A stretch of 64,000 nucleotides of DNA from Betaproteobacteria bacterium (GCA_016192825.1 JACPTK010000087.1:27037-91036), one strand, 5' to 3'. Shown: positions 1 through 8,445, counted from the first letter of the stretch. The notes: generated by a model not told the origin, from the sequence alone. Program-made: numbers and translations.

Positions 1-493
1 CGCGGTCGCCGCTCTCGGCTGCGTGTTCCGCCGGCTCGAAGCGGGTGCGCTGCTTGCGCATGATCTCGAGGGTCTTGTCCACCTCGATCTCGCCCACCTC
101 CAGCAGGGGACGCTCGATGCTCGCGCCGGAGATGTCCCCCAGCGCGATATCGGGATAGATCTCGAAAGTGGCGCTGTAGTGAAGCTCGGCGACACCCTCC
201 GTGACCGGCTTCAGCTCGAATCGCGGAAAGCCGGCGACCCTGAGGTTCTGCTGGCGAACGGCCTCGCCGAAGCTTTTCTGCATCGCATCGCCCAGGACTT
301 CCTGCCGCACCTGCGTGCCGTATTGCTGCGCGACCACCTTGAACGGCACCTTGCCGGGCCGGAAGCCGTGCATCCTCACGGTGCGCGAGAGCCGCTTCAG
401 GCGGCTCTCCACTTCGCTCTCGATCTCGGCGGAGGGAAGCGCGACGCTCAGCCTCCGCTCGAGTGCGCTCAATGTTTCCAAATTAGCTTGCAT
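1..493 (-). CDS. tig: trigger factor, N-terminal part (runs off the window)
   Basis: Ribosome-associated chaperone and peptidyl-prolyl isomerase that binds nascent chains at the exit tunnel. Read on the minus strand from the ATG at 493, the protein starts MQANLETLSALERRLSVALP and carries the ribosome-binding signature GFRPGKVP near residue 45, followed by the long N-terminal helices. About 164 codons are present; the PPIase and C-terminal domains lie outside the window. A nearer upstream ATG (500) is in another frame and hits a stop at once, so 493 is the start. The tRNA-Leu gene lies 117 bp upstream in the same orientation, a common neighbourhood in Proteobacteria. Identity is confident. Confidence 0.93.
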   Translation of the reverse strand, partial: MQANLETLSALERRLSVALPSAEIESEVESRLKRLSRTVRMHGFRPGKVPFKVVAQQYGTQVRQEVLGDAMQKSFGEAVRQQNLRVAGFPRFELKPVTEGVAELHYSATFEIYPDIALGDISGASIERPLLEVGEIEVDKTLEIMRKQRTRFEPAEHAAESGDR

Positions 494-610
494 CTCTCAT
501 GCTTGAAAAAAAAGGCCATCGCCCCGGCGGGGGCTCTCCTGTGAACACTGCTGCCGGAACAGGCGAAACGAAGACCGGCGCACCGGCTCGCACCACGTGC
601 AGTCCGCCCG

Positions 611-696
<86 letters not shown>

Positions 697-704
697 ACTT
701 TCTG

Positions 705-733
705 ATTGTAATATAATCAGGTGCGCGCCGGAA
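705..733 (-). promoter_or_regulatory. possible sigma-70 promoter for tRNA-Leu
   Basis: On the minus strand TACAAT (705-710) lies about 10 bp before the mature tRNA start, with a weak TTCCGG hexamer 17 bp further upstream (728-733). Placement fits a tRNA promoter, but the -35 match is poor. The same AT-rich patch also reads TATAAT on the plus strand (712-717), facing hpnC. Confidence 0.4.
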
Positions 734-799
734 GCTGGTAAGCCGCCTTAAGGTTGCGACGCAGCCTTATGATAATGATGGGATATTGCGTAGCAACAA

Positions 800-1603
800 A
801 TGGGCGTCAACCACTACGAAAATTTCCCGGTCGCGTCCCTCCTTCTGCCGTCCCGATTCCGCTATCCGGTAGCAAGAATCTACCGTTTCGCGAGAGATGC
901 CGATGACTTCGCCGACGAAGGGGCCGACCCGCCGGAGAAACGAATCGCGGCGCTGGACGCTTACCGGGCCGAGCTCGACCGCATCGAGCGCGGCGAGCGG
1001 CCGCGGATCGCCTTGTTCGAGGACATCGCGCATATCGCGCGGGAGCATGAATTGCCGCTTGCGCTCTTTCGCGATCTGCTGGACGCCTTTACCCAGGATG
1101 TCACGAAGGGCCGCTACGCCGACTTCGCCGAGGTCCGCGATTACTGCCGCCGCTCGGCAAACCCGATCGGCCGGCTCCTGCTGCACCTGTTTCGCCGGAC
1201 CGGCGACAACGAGCTGCGGTGGTCGGACTCGATCTGCTCCGCGCTGCAGCTCGTCAACTTCTGGCAGGACGTGGCGATCGACTACGCGAAGAACCGCATC
1301 TACCTCCCGCAGGACGAAATGACGACTTACGGCGTGACGGAGCGGCACATCGCGGAACAGCGCTGTGACGGCAGCTGGGTCGCCCTGATGCGCTTCCAGA
1401 TCGAGCGGGCGCGCGAAATGCTGCGGTCGGGCGCTCCACTCGGGCGGGCGCTGCCCGGGCGCACCGGGCTCGAGATCCGCGCCACCGTGCAGGGCGGGCT
1501 GCGCGTACTCGAGAAGATCGAGAGCGCACGTTACGACGTTTTTCGCCATCGGCCAATCGTACGGCCGCACGATTGGCCGATCATACTGCTGAGGGCGCTA
1601 TGA
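800..1603 (+). CDS. hpnC: HpnC, hydroxysqualene synthase
   Basis: Squalene/phytoene-synthase-family enzyme. In the established HpnCDE route it converts presqualene diphosphate to hydroxysqualene, feeding hopanoid or squalene synthesis. The 267-aa length is normal. The first aspartate-rich motif DADDFADEG is at residues 33-41 and the second, DVAIDYAKNRIYLP, near residue 155. The start MGVNHYENFPVAS matches HpnC proteins, although no strong ribosome binding site is visible. Its TGA stop overlaps an ATG (ATGA at 1600-1603) opening a 30-codon reading frame that I do not consider a gene. hpnD follows in the same direction. Function is confident by family. Confidence 0.92.
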   Translation: MGVNHYENFPVASLLLPSRFRYPVARIYRFARDADDFADEGADPPEKRIAALDAYRAELDRIERGERPRIALFEDIAHIAREHELPLALFRDLLDAFTQDVTKGRYADFAEVRDYCRRSANPIGRLLLHLFRRTGDNELRWSDSICSALQLVNFWQDVAIDYAKNRIYLPQDEMTTYGVTERHIAEQRCDGSWVALMRFQIERAREMLRSGAPLGRALPGRTGLEIRATVQGGLRVLEKIESARYDVFRHRPIVRPHDWPIILLRAL

Positions 1604-1708
1604 ACAAGGACCACCGCTGGTGTCGCATCGCCGCCGAAGCGGACGCGTTTCATTTGGCGGCAGTCTCGCCACATGCAGCCGCATGCCGCTGACGTAATCC
1701 GACCGGTC

Positions 1709-2542
1709 ATGGATCCCCATCAGTACTGTCAACAAAAGGCTGCTGCCAGCGGCTCGAGCTTCTATTACAGCTTTCTCTTTCTGCCCCCCGAGCGCCGGCG
1801 TGCGATCACCGCGCTCTACGCTTTCTGCCGCGAGGTGGACGACGTGGTGGACGAATGCGCGGATGCGGCGGTCGCGCGCACGAAACTCGCCTGGTGGCGC
1901 GCCGAGGTGGCCGCAGCCCTTCATGGCGCGCCCCAGCACCCCGTGGCGCGCGCGCTGGCCGAGGTCGCGCCCCGCTTCAATCTGTCCGAGCAGCGGCTGA
2001 ACGAGATCATGGACGGCATGGAGATGGATCTCGAGCACAACCGCTATCCGGACTTCGGTGCGCTCAAGCTCTACTGCCACCGCGTGGCGGGCGTGGTCGG
2101 GCTGCTCTCGGCGGAGATCTTCGGCTACCAGGACCGGCGCACGCTGGACTATGCCGCCGACCTCGGCATGGCGTTCCAGCTGACCAACATCATCCGCGAC
2201 GTGGGCGAAGACGCCCGCCGCGACCGCATCTACCTGCCGCTCGATGAGATGGCGCGCCACGGGGTGAGCGAGACCGACATCCTGCAAGCGCGTGAGACGG
2301 TCCAGTTCCGGCAGCTGATGGAATTCCAGATCGAGCGCGCGCTCGGTTATTATCGCGAGGCTTTCGCGAAACTGCCGGCAAACGACCGCCGCGCCCAGCG
2401 CACCGGCATCATCATGGCGGCGATCTACCAGACGATGCTCGACGAGATCCGGCGCGACGGCTGCCGCGTGCTGACGCATCGTGTTTCCCTCACGCCCGTG
2501 CGCAAGCTGTGGATTGCCTGGCGCACCTGGATCAGGGGGTGA
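1709..2542 (+). CDS. hpnD: HpnD, presqualene diphosphate synthase
   Basis: Condenses two farnesyl diphosphates to presqualene diphosphate, the first committed step of the HpnDCE squalene pathway. The 277-aa protein starts MDPHQYCQQKAAASGSSFYY; an ATG 36 bp upstream would add a non-conserved leader, so 1709 is preferred. The two aspartate-rich motifs are REVDDVVDE at residues 41-49 and NIIRDVGEDARRDRIYLP near residue 160, the latter followed by the usual LPLDEM stretch. It shares its fold with HpnC just upstream, and the pair probably arose by an old duplication. hpnE, the third pathway gene, lies 2.4 kb downstream behind two unrelated genes. Confidence 0.93.
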   Translation: MDPHQYCQQKAAASGSSFYYSFLFLPPERRRAITALYAFCREVDDVVDECADAAVARTKLAWWRAEVAAALHGAPQHPVARALAEVAPRFNLSEQRLNEIMDGMEMDLEHNRYPDFGALKLYCHRVAGVVGLLSAEIFGYQDRRTLDYAADLGMAFQLTNIIRDVGEDARRDRIYLPLDEMARHGVSETDILQARETVQFRQLMEFQIERALGYYREAFAKLPANDRRAQRTGIIMAAIYQTMLDEIRRDGCRVLTHRVSLTPVRKLWIAWRTWIRG

Positions 2543-2544
2543 GG

Positions 2545-2599
2545 CGTGACATGGTGAATCGTGACATGATGATGCGTGACATGATGATGCGTGACATGG
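2545..2599 (+). repeat. 15-bp tandem repeat after hpnD
   Basis: Three and two-thirds copies of a 15-bp unit CGTGACATGATGATG start 3 bp after the hpnD stop. The same unit family recurs after hpnE (6206-6411), where it is arranged as two opposing arms. Confidence 0.85.
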
Positions 2600-2660
2600 A
2601 AAAGCGTTGTTCGCACCGCGCACACGCCGTATCACGTCGCGCTTATCGATAGAAACAAGA

Positions 2661-3416
2661 ATGGACCTGCAGCTCAAAGGCAAGACCGCGCTGGTGACCG
2701 GTGCAAGCATGGGCATCGGCCGCGCCATCGTACGAGGGCTCGCCGCGGAAGGCGTCAGGGTGTGCATCGCCGCGCGGCGCCGGTCCCTGCTGGAGGATTT
2801 GTCGCGCGAGATCGCCGCTGCCGGCGGATCGCAGCCCACCATCGTCGAAATCGATCTGATGCCCGACGGCGCCCCCGCGCGGCTTGCCCGCGTCGCGCTC
2901 GATGCGCTCGGGCGGATCGACATCCTGGTCAACTCCGCCGGCGGCAGCAAGCCCGCCATCCCGGTGGACGCGCCGGAATCGGCCTGGGAAGAGGCGATGA
3001 CCCTCAATTTCACGCGCTTGCGCCAGCTCACGCACGCCGTGCTGCCGGGCATGATCGGCAACCAGTGGGGCCGCATCATCAACATCAGCGGCAAGTCGGA
3101 ACCGGAGCGCCTGATCGCCGTCACGCCGGCCAAGGCCGCCATTCATGCGTGGTCCAAGGGGCTGTCGCGCGAGGTCGGCAAGCACGGCGTCACGGTGAAC
3201 TGCATCCCGCCGGGGCGCATCATGAGCGAGCAGATCCGCAGCAAGTACTCCGAGAAATTCCGCGCAAGGCAGTCCGCCGAGGAAATCCCGGTCGGACGCT
3301 ACGGCGAGCCGGAGGAGCTTGCCGCTCTCGCGGTGTTCCTCGCCTCACCCGTCGCCGGCTACATCACCGGCGCGGTGCTGCCGGTGGATGGCGGGCTCAG
3401 GCGCTATGCGTTCTGA
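2661..3416 (+). CDS. SDR-family oxidoreductase lacking the catalytic tyrosine
   Basis: A 251-aa short-chain dehydrogenase/reductase. The Rossmann motif TGASMGIG is at residues 13-20, NSAGGS is the NAG-equivalent, and the end VDGGLRR is typical. The catalytic Ser is present (NISGKSE), but the Tyr of YxxxK is replaced: the local sequence is AVTPAK, with Val154 where Tyr is expected and Lys158 retained. Some 3-oxoacyl-reductase-like SDRs share this loss, so standard dehydrogenase chemistry is doubtful. The start at 2661 (MDLQLKGK) is chosen because the family begins there; the upstream reading frame is open but not conserved. It sits between hpnD and the PrpF-like gene and interrupts the hpn cluster. 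Substrate unknown. Confidence 0.85.
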   Translation: MDLQLKGKTALVTGASMGIGRAIVRGLAAEGVRVCIAARRRSLLEDLSREIAAAGGSQPTIVEIDLMPDGAPARLARVALDALGRIDILVNSAGGSKPAIPVDAPESAWEEAMTLNFTRLRQLTHAVLPGMIGNQWGRIINISGKSEPERLIAVTPAKAAIHAWSKGLSREVGKHGVTVNCIPPGRIMSEQIRSKYSEKFRARQSAEEIPVGRYGEPEELAALAVFLASPVAGYITGAVLPVDGGLRRYAF

Positions 3417-3423
3417 GCCCGCG

Positions 3424-3530
3424 TGACTCGCGGGTGGCGGATCGCGGGTCGTGGATCTGCCTCGACCGACGGTACTGCGGCGGGCCAGACACGCAACGGC
3501 CCATCCGCGAGTCACGAGCCGCGAGCCACT
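3424..3530. repeat. opposing short-word repeat arms
   Basis: Left arm words GTGACTCGCGGGT, GGATCGCGGGTCGTGGA; right arm CCATCCGCGAGTCACGAG, CCGCGAGCCAC. The arms are partly complementary around a central spacer and could form an imperfect cruciform or RNA hairpin between the SDR and prpF-like genes. Same class as other spacers listed here. Confidence 0.65.
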
Positions 3531-3551
3531 TTCCGGTCAGAATTGTGGGCG

Positions 3552-3577
3552 TATAATTCCTGCGGCATTCGGAGGAG
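3552..3577 (+). promoter_or_regulatory. -10 box and strong ribosome binding site of the PrpF-like gene
   Basis: TATAAT at 3552-3557 lies 29 bp before the ATG, with GGAGGAG at 3571-3577 at an ideal distance. No clear -35 is seen (CTTTCC at 3529-3534). The site indicates independent transcription of the PrpF-like gene. Confidence 0.5.
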
Positions 3578-3585
3578 CATCCCAT

Positions 3586-4704
3586 ATGCAGACCAAGATC
3601 CCGTGTGTGATCATGCGCGGCGGCACCTCGCGCGGACCGTTCTTCCTGGCATCCGACCTGCCCTCGGACAATCCCACCCGCGACAAGGTGCTACTCGCCG
3701 CGATGGGCTCGCCCCACGACTACCAGGTGGACGGCATCGGCGGCGCCAACCCGCTCACCAGCAAGGTGGCGATGATCAGCCGCTCGAAACAGCCGGGCGC
3801 CGACGTGGATTACCTCTTTGCGCAGGTCATCATCAACGAAGCGATCGTCGACACCAAGCCGAACTGCGGCAACATGCTGGTCGCGGTCGGGCCGTTCGCG
3901 ATCGAGGCCGGCCTGGTGCAGGCGAGGCACCCGGAGACCGTGGTGCGCATCTACAACGTCAACACCAAGGCCCTGGTCGAATCCATCGTCCAGACGCCAA
4001 ACGGGAAGGTTGCCTACGAAGGCAACGCGGCCATCGACGGGGTGCCCGGTACCGCCGCGCCGGTCAAGATCAACTTCAAGAGCGCGGTCGGCGCCGTGAC
4101 CGGCAAGCTGCTGCCGACCGGAAAGCCCCTCGACGTCATCGACGGCGTGGAAGTGAGCTTCGTGGACGTCGCCATGCCCATGATCCTCATGCGGGCGGAA
4201 GCCTTCGGCAAGACCGGCCAGGAGAGCGCCGCCGAGCTCGACGCCGACCGGGAGCTGTACAAACGGATGGAGGCGATCCGCATCCGGGCGGGCGTGCTGG
4301 CCGGCATGGGCGACGTCTCCAAGCTGGTCGTTCCCAAGATCGGCCTGCTCGCGAAGCCCGCCAAAGGCGGCACGATCAGCTCGCGCTACTTCGTGCCCTA
4401 CTCCTGCCACAAGGCGCACGCGGTGACCGGAACGGTCTGCGTGGCTTCGGCGCTGGTGATTCCCGGCACGGTGGCCGCCAATCTCGTCAAGCTGCCGCCC
4501 GCGCCGCAGGGCATCGTCGAGATCGAGCATCCTTCGGGCAAGATCGCGATCGACCTCGATGCCGATTTCAGCGCTGGCAGGCAGGAGATACGCCGGGCGG
4601 CGTTGATCCGCACTGCGCGCCGCGTGTTCGAGGGCCACATCTGCGTTCCCGAGCAGGTGTGGGCGGGCAAGCGCGCCGGGCAGCCCGTGACAGCCGCAGC
4701 CTAG
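3586..4704 (+). CDS. PrpF-family isomerase / 4-oxalomesaconate tautomerase-like
   Basis: A 372-aa member of the PrpF superfamily (diaminopimelate-epimerase fold). Members catalyse cis-trans or allylic isomerisation of tricarboxylates: 2-methylaconitate for PrpF, 4-oxalomesaconate for GalD. The start MQTKIPCVIMRGGTSRG is the family hallmark, the NCGNM segment near residue 90 holds the expected active-site cysteine region, and SCHKAHAVTG lies near residue 275. The start is fixed by the GGAGGAG site. No prpB/C/D or gallate genes are adjacent, so the substrate cannot be decided; LeuCD-like and MmgE/PrpD-like genes occur 45 kb away. The TAG stop forms the first three bases of a REP hairpin. Confidence 0.85.
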   Translation: MQTKIPCVIMRGGTSRGPFFLASDLPSDNPTRDKVLLAAMGSPHDYQVDGIGGANPLTSKVAMISRSKQPGADVDYLFAQVIINEAIVDTKPNCGNMLVAVGPFAIEAGLVQARHPETVVRIYNVNTKALVESIVQTPNGKVAYEGNAAIDGVPGTAAPVKINFKSAVGAVTGKLLPTGKPLDVIDGVEVSFVDVAMPMILMRAEAFGKTGQESAAELDADRELYKRMEAIRIRAGVLAGMGDVSKLVVPKIGLLAKPAKGGTISSRYFVPYSCHKAHAVTGTVCVASALVIPGTVAANLVKLPPAPQGIVEIEHPSGKIAIDLDADFSAGRQEIRRAALIRTARRVFEGHICVPEQVWAGKRAGQPVTAAA

Positions 4705-4910
4705 CAGCCTGTCGGACTTTGATGGTGCGACAGGCTGCTCACAGCAAAACCGCGCCACTTTTTTTGAATAACGCTCAATTCCACGGCCGTTTCACCTCGG
4801 GAAACGCGTACGGATGGTGTTTCGGCAGGCTTTTGATGGCACTTTCGCATTTTAATCCGGGGCGATTTTGCCTAAGGAGCATGTCGGACCCAAGTCCGAC
4901 ATGCTCCTAG
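4702..4910. repeat. REP-pair element A (two hairpins, inner inverted repeat, variable core)
   Basis: Left hairpin: AGCAGCCTGTCG (4703-4714) pairs with CGACAGGCTGCT (4728-4739). An inner imperfect inverted repeat, GCAAAACCGCGCC near 4744 and GGGGCGATTTTGC near 4859, encloses a ~100-bp core. Right hairpin: AGGAGCATGTCGGAC (4875-4889) pairs perfectly with GTCCGACATGCTCCT (4894-4908) around a CCAA loop. The element begins with the TAG stop of the PrpF-like gene and ends 14 bp before hpnE. The same plan occurs at 13174-13522 and 47001-47198. Confidence 0.88.
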
Positions 4911-4924
4911 ATCCTGTCCATTCC

Positions 4925-6211
4925 ATGAACGTGGCCGTCATCGGCGGCGGGTACGCCGGCATGGCGGCGGCCGTCACGCTCGCCGGGCGGGGGACGCCCG
5001 TGACGGTATTCGAGGCCGCGCGGACTCTGGGTGGCCGGGCGCGGCGGGTCGAATATCGCGATACCGCGCTCGACAACGGCCTGCACATCCTGGTCGGGGC
5101 CTACGGCGAGACGCTGCGCCTCATGCGCGAGGTGGGCGCCGACCCGGAGCGACTGCTGCTGCGCCTGCCGCTCACCTGGCGGATCCACGGGCGCTTCTCG
5201 CTGGCGGCCGCCCGTCTGCCGGCGCCGCTGCACCTGCTCGCCGGCCTCGCCACGGCGCGCGGCGCGCCGTTGGCGGAGCGCCTCGCCGCCGCGCGCTTCA
5301 TGCTGCGCATGCGGCGGCAGGGCTATGTCCTGCCGCAGGACATGACCGTCGCGTCGCTTCTCGAAAGCCAGTCGCAGAGCGCCCGCATGACGCGGCTGCT
5401 GTGGCAGCCGTTGTGCGTTTCCGCGCTCAACACCCCGCCCCGGGCGGCCTCGGCGCAGGTTTTTCTCAACGTCCTGCGCGACGGCCTCGACGCCGGCCGG
5501 GCGGCGAGCGACCTGCTGCTGCCCCGGGCCGATCTCTCTCGGCTTTTCCCGGAGCCCGCGGCGGAATACGTGACGGCCCACGGCGGCTCGGTGCTGACGG
5601 GACAACGCGTCACCGCGATCGATGAATCCGGCGGCGGCTTCTCGGTGCGCTGCGCGAGCGGGGAACAGACGTTCACGCACGTGATATGCGCGCTCCCGCC
5701 CTACCACGCGGGCGCGTTTCTGGTGGGCATCTCCGCGCTCGCGGAAGCTGCCGAAGCCGTCGAGTGCCTCGCGTACCAGCCGATCTACTCGGTGTATCTG
5801 GGTTATCCGCCAGCCGTGCGGCTGCCTCACCCGATGCTGGGATTCGATAACGCGCTGCTGCAGTGGGCGTTCGACCGCGGCGCGCTCAGCGGCCAGCACG
5901 GCGTGATCGGGTCAGTCATCAGCGCCGAAGGACCGCACCAGGACCTGGCGCAGGAGGAACTGGGGCGCCTCGTCCACCAGGAGCTGCGGCAGCAGCTGGG
6001 GATGCTGCCCGAGCCGCTGTGGTGCCGCGTCATCGCCGAGAAGCGCGCCACCTTCGCCTGCACGCCGGGTCTGAGGCGGCCGGCGTCGCGCACCCCGCTC
6101 AGGAATTTCCTGCTCGCGGGAGATTACGTGGCGAGCGATTATCCCGGCACCCTGGAATCGGCGGTGCGCAGCGGTATCGGCGCGGCCCGCGTCATTCTTG
6201 GAACAGCGTGA
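4925..6211 (+). CDS. hpnE: HpnE, hydroxysqualene dehydroxylase
   Basis: FAD-dependent amine-oxidase/desaturase-like protein that reduces hydroxysqualene to squalene, completing the HpnCDE pathway. The 428-aa length is usual. The start MNVAVIGGGYAGMAAA puts the FAD-binding GxGxxG motif at residues 7-12, followed by FEAARTLGGRARR. The C-terminal FAD segment reads FLLAGDYVASDYPGTLESAVRSG, given here in two halves: FLLAGDYVASDYP and GTLESAVRSG. An earlier in-frame ATG (4868) would translate the REP hairpin and is rejected. The TGA stop lies inside the first repeat word of the following repeat. It is separated from hpnCD by two genes and a REP element. Confidence 0.92.
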   Translation: MNVAVIGGGYAGMAAAVTLAGRGTPVTVFEAARTLGGRARRVEYRDTALDNGLHILVGAYGETLRLMREVGADPERLLLRLPLTWRIHGRFSLAAARLPAPLHLLAGLATARGAPLAERLAAARFMLRMRRQGYVLPQDMTVASLLESQSQSARMTRLLWQPLCVSALNTPPRAASAQVFLNVLRDGLDAGRAASDLLLPRADLSRLFPEPAAEYVTAHGGSVLTGQRVTAIDESGGGFSVRCASGEQTFTHVICALPPYHAGAFLVGISALAEAAEAVECLAYQPIYSVYLGYPPAVRLPHPMLGFDNALLQWAFDRGALSGQHGVIGSVISAEGPHQDLAQEELGRLVHQELRQQLGMLPEPLWCRVIAEKRATFACTPGLRRPASRTPLRNFLLAGDYVASDYPGTLESAVRSGIGAARVILGTA

Positions 6212-6411
6212 CCTGATGCCGCGTGACATGGTGTTGCGTGACATGGTGTTGCGTGACGTGGTACGGCGTGACGTGGTACGGCGTGACCTGGTGATGCGCA
6301 GTAGTTAGCTTTAAAGCTGCCTTAAGTCACGATTCACCATGTCACGCAACACCATGTCACGCCTCACCATGTCACGCAACACCAAGTCACGCAACACCAA
6401 GTCACGCCGTT
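6206..6411. repeat. opposing 15-bp tandem-repeat arms between hpnE and etf-QO
   Basis: Left arm (6206-6300): repeated GCGTGACATGGTGTT and GCGTGACGTGGTACG words. Right arm (6327-6411): CACCATGTCACGCAACA type words, the reverse complement. A ~25-bp centre contains TTAGCTTTAAAGCTGCC. The arms could pair into a long imperfect cruciform. The hpnE stop codon is embedded in the first unit. Confidence 0.85.
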
Positions 6412-6438
6412 CCCGGCACACGGCACCGCGACGCCCTC

Positions 6439-6444
6439 TATAAT
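6439..6444 (+). promoter_or_regulatory. -10 box of etf-QO
   Basis: TATAAT 26 bp before the etf-QO ATG, directly after the repeat arms. No convincing -35 hexamer at 17 bp; the only TTCCCG lies 23 bp upstream. Confidence 0.4.
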
Positions 6445-6470
6445 GCTGAAAAGCGCTGATCGAGGACACC

Positions 6471-8120
6471 ATGGCTGAACGCGAATCGATGCAGTACGAC
6501 GTCGTGATCGTCGGCGCCGGGCCCGCCGGGCTCGCCGCGGCGATCCGCCTGAAGCAGCTCGCCGCCCGGAGCCGGAAGGAAGTGAGCGTGTGCGTGCTGG
6601 AGAAGGGCTCGGAGGTCGGCGCGCACATCCTCTCGGGCGCGGTGATCGATCCGCGGGCGCTGAACGAGCTCGTACCCGACTGGCAGCGGCAGAACGCGCC
6701 GCTCAACGCGCCGGTCACCGGGGACCGCTTCCTGTTCCTCGTCGAAGGCGCCTCCTACCGGGTGCCGGATTTCATGCTGCCCGGGTGTTTCAAAAACCAC
6801 GGCATGGTTGTGGTCAGTCTTGGAAACGTGTGCCGCTGGCTCGCGCAGCAGGCGGAGGGACTGGGGGTCGAGATCTTCGCCGGGTTTGCCGCCGCGGAAG
6901 TGCTCTACGACGGCAGCGGCGCGGTGCGGGGCGTGGCGACCGGGGACATGGGCATCGGGCGGGACGGCAAGCCGACCGCGAGCCACCAGCCCGGCATGGA
7001 ATTGCACGCCCGCTACACGTTTTTCGCCGAAGGCTGCCGCGGCCATCTCGGCAAGCGGCTGCAGGCGCGCTACAACCTGCGCGCCGGCGCGGACCCGCAG
7101 GTCTACGGCATCGGGCTCAAGGAGCTGTGGGAGATCCGTCCCGAGCGGCACCAGCAGGGGCTCGTCGTGCACACCGCGGGCTGGCCGCTCGCGGCCGATA
7201 CCTACGGCGGATCGTTTCTCTACCACCTCGAGAACAACCAGGTCTCGATCGGCTTCGTGGTCGGGCTGGCTTATACCAACCCGTACTTGAGCCCGTACGA
7301 GGAATTCCAGCGCTACAAGACGCACCCCGCGATCCGCCCTTTCCTCGAGGGCGGCAAGCGCCTCGCCTACGGCGCGCGCGCGATTGCCGCGGGCGGCCTG
7401 CAGTCGCTGCCCCGGCTCGTCTTCCCGGGCGGCTGCCTGATCGGGGACGATGCGGGCTTCCTCAACGCCTCGCGCATCAAGGGCAGCCATGCCGCGATGA
7501 AATCAGGCATGCTTGCCGCCGAAGCGGCGTTCGAGGCGATCGCCGCGGGGCGCTCGGGCGATGAGCTCGCCGCCTACCCCGAGGCGTTCCGCTCGAGCTG
7601 GCTGCACGACGAGCTACACCGCGCGCGCAACTTCAAGCCGTGGATGAGCAAGGGGCTCGTGCTCGGCACGCTGATGGTCGGCGTGGACCAGGTGGTGTTC
7701 GGCGGGCGGGCGCCCTGGACGCTGCACCACGCCCACCCCGATCACGAGACGCTCAAGCTCCGGTCGGACGCGGAACCGATCGCCTATCCCAAGCCCGATG
7801 GCGTGATCACGTTCGACCGCCTGTCCTCGGTCTTCATCTCGAACACCAATCACGCCGAGGACCAGCCGTGTCACCTCACGCTCAAGGACGCCGCGGTCCC
7901 TATCAAGGTCAATCTCGAGCGCTACGACGCCCCCGAGCAGCGCTACTGCCCCGCGGGCGTCTACGAGATCGTGCGCGATGCCGGTGGCGGGGATCCCCGG
8001 CTGCAGATAAACGCGCAGAACTGCGTCCACTGCAAGACCTGCGACATCAAGGACCCGACGCAGAACATCGAGTGGGTCACGCCCGAGGGCGGCGGCGGGC
8101 CGAACTACCCCAACATGTAG
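6471..8120 (+). CDS. electron transfer flavoprotein-ubiquinone oxidoreductase
   Basis: Membrane-associated FAD and [4Fe-4S] enzyme that passes electrons from ETF, reduced by acyl-CoA dehydrogenases, to ubiquinone. The 549-aa length is normal. An N-terminal FAD motif VVIVGAGPAGLAAAIRLKQL is near residue 12. The C-terminal cluster cysteines lie in QRYCPAG and NCVHCKTCDIKDPTQNI, and the ending GGGGPNYPNM is diagnostic. It matches the beta-oxidation genes that follow (FadE, FadN-type enzyme, thiolase), although those are on the other strand. No etfAB genes are in the window. A terminator-like hairpin starts at its stop codon. Confidence 0.96.
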   Translation: MAERESMQYDVVIVGAGPAGLAAAIRLKQLAARSRKEVSVCVLEKGSEVGAHILSGAVIDPRALNELVPDWQRQNAPLNAPVTGDRFLFLVEGASYRVPDFMLPGCFKNHGMVVVSLGNVCRWLAQQAEGLGVEIFAGFAAAEVLYDGSGAVRGVATGDMGIGRDGKPTASHQPGMELHARYTFFAEGCRGHLGKRLQARYNLRAGADPQVYGIGLKELWEIRPERHQQGLVVHTAGWPLAADTYGGSFLYHLENNQVSIGFVVGLAYTNPYLSPYEEFQRYKTHPAIRPFLEGGKRLAYGARAIAAGGLQSLPRLVFPGGCLIGDDAGFLNASRIKGSHAAMKSGMLAAEAAFEAIAAGRSGDELAAYPEAFRSSWLHDELHRARNFKPWMSKGLVLGTLMVGVDQVVFGGRAPWTLHHAHPDHETLKLRSDAEPIAYPKPDGVITFDRLSSVFISNTNHAEDQPCHLTLKDAAVPIKVNLERYDAPEQRYCPAGVYEIVRDAGGGDPRLQINAQNCVHCKTCDIKDPTQNIEWVTPEGGGGPNYPNM

Positions 8121-8152
8121 CCAAAACGGACCGGGAACCGGCCGTTTTGGCT
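8119..8152 (+). terminator. terminator-like hairpin after etf-QO
   Basis: AGCCAAAACGG (8119-8129) pairs perfectly with CCGTTTTGGCT (8142-8152) around a 12-nt loop, overlapping the TAG stop. There is no long U-tract after the stem, so it could be rho-assisted. Confidence 0.65.
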
Positions 8153-8307
8153 GTGCCGGTTCGAACGGACGGTATAACCGCCGTTCAACCCGCACCACTA
8201 GTGAAAGCGACCTTCGGATAACCCACCGCAGCGCAAGTAGTCCGGCTTCGGAGGATCGACGCTCGAGATCAAAACGAGGGCGGAGGCGAGGCCGTTCCGT
8301 GCGGGCG

Positions 8308-8441
8308 GCGATGCGTGACTGACGGCTCGTGGCTGGTGCGGCGTGACTTGTAAAGTGAATTTGTCGAGGCGCGATCCAAGCTGCGCCTTTTCAGTCACGC
8401 TGGTTCAGTCACGCCTTTTCAGTCACGCCGCACCAGTCACG
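8308..8441. repeat. opposing GTGACT/AGTCAC word arms
   Basis: Left arm: GCGTGACTGACGGCTCGTGG, GGCGTGACTTG. Right arm: CAGTCACGC repeated four times between 8392 and 8441. Lies between etf-QO and the convergent chalcone-isomerase-like gene. In the rest of 8153-8445 I see nothing else. Confidence 0.7.
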
Positions 8442-8445
8442 GGCG

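Noticed and set aside
23..544. Plus-strand frame over the tig gene
   Set aside because: Antisense shadow of the trigger factor gene.
1600..1692. 30-codon frame overlapping the hpnC stop as ATGA
   Set aside because: No recognisable sequence or conserved feature; probably chance in the hpnC-hpnD spacer.
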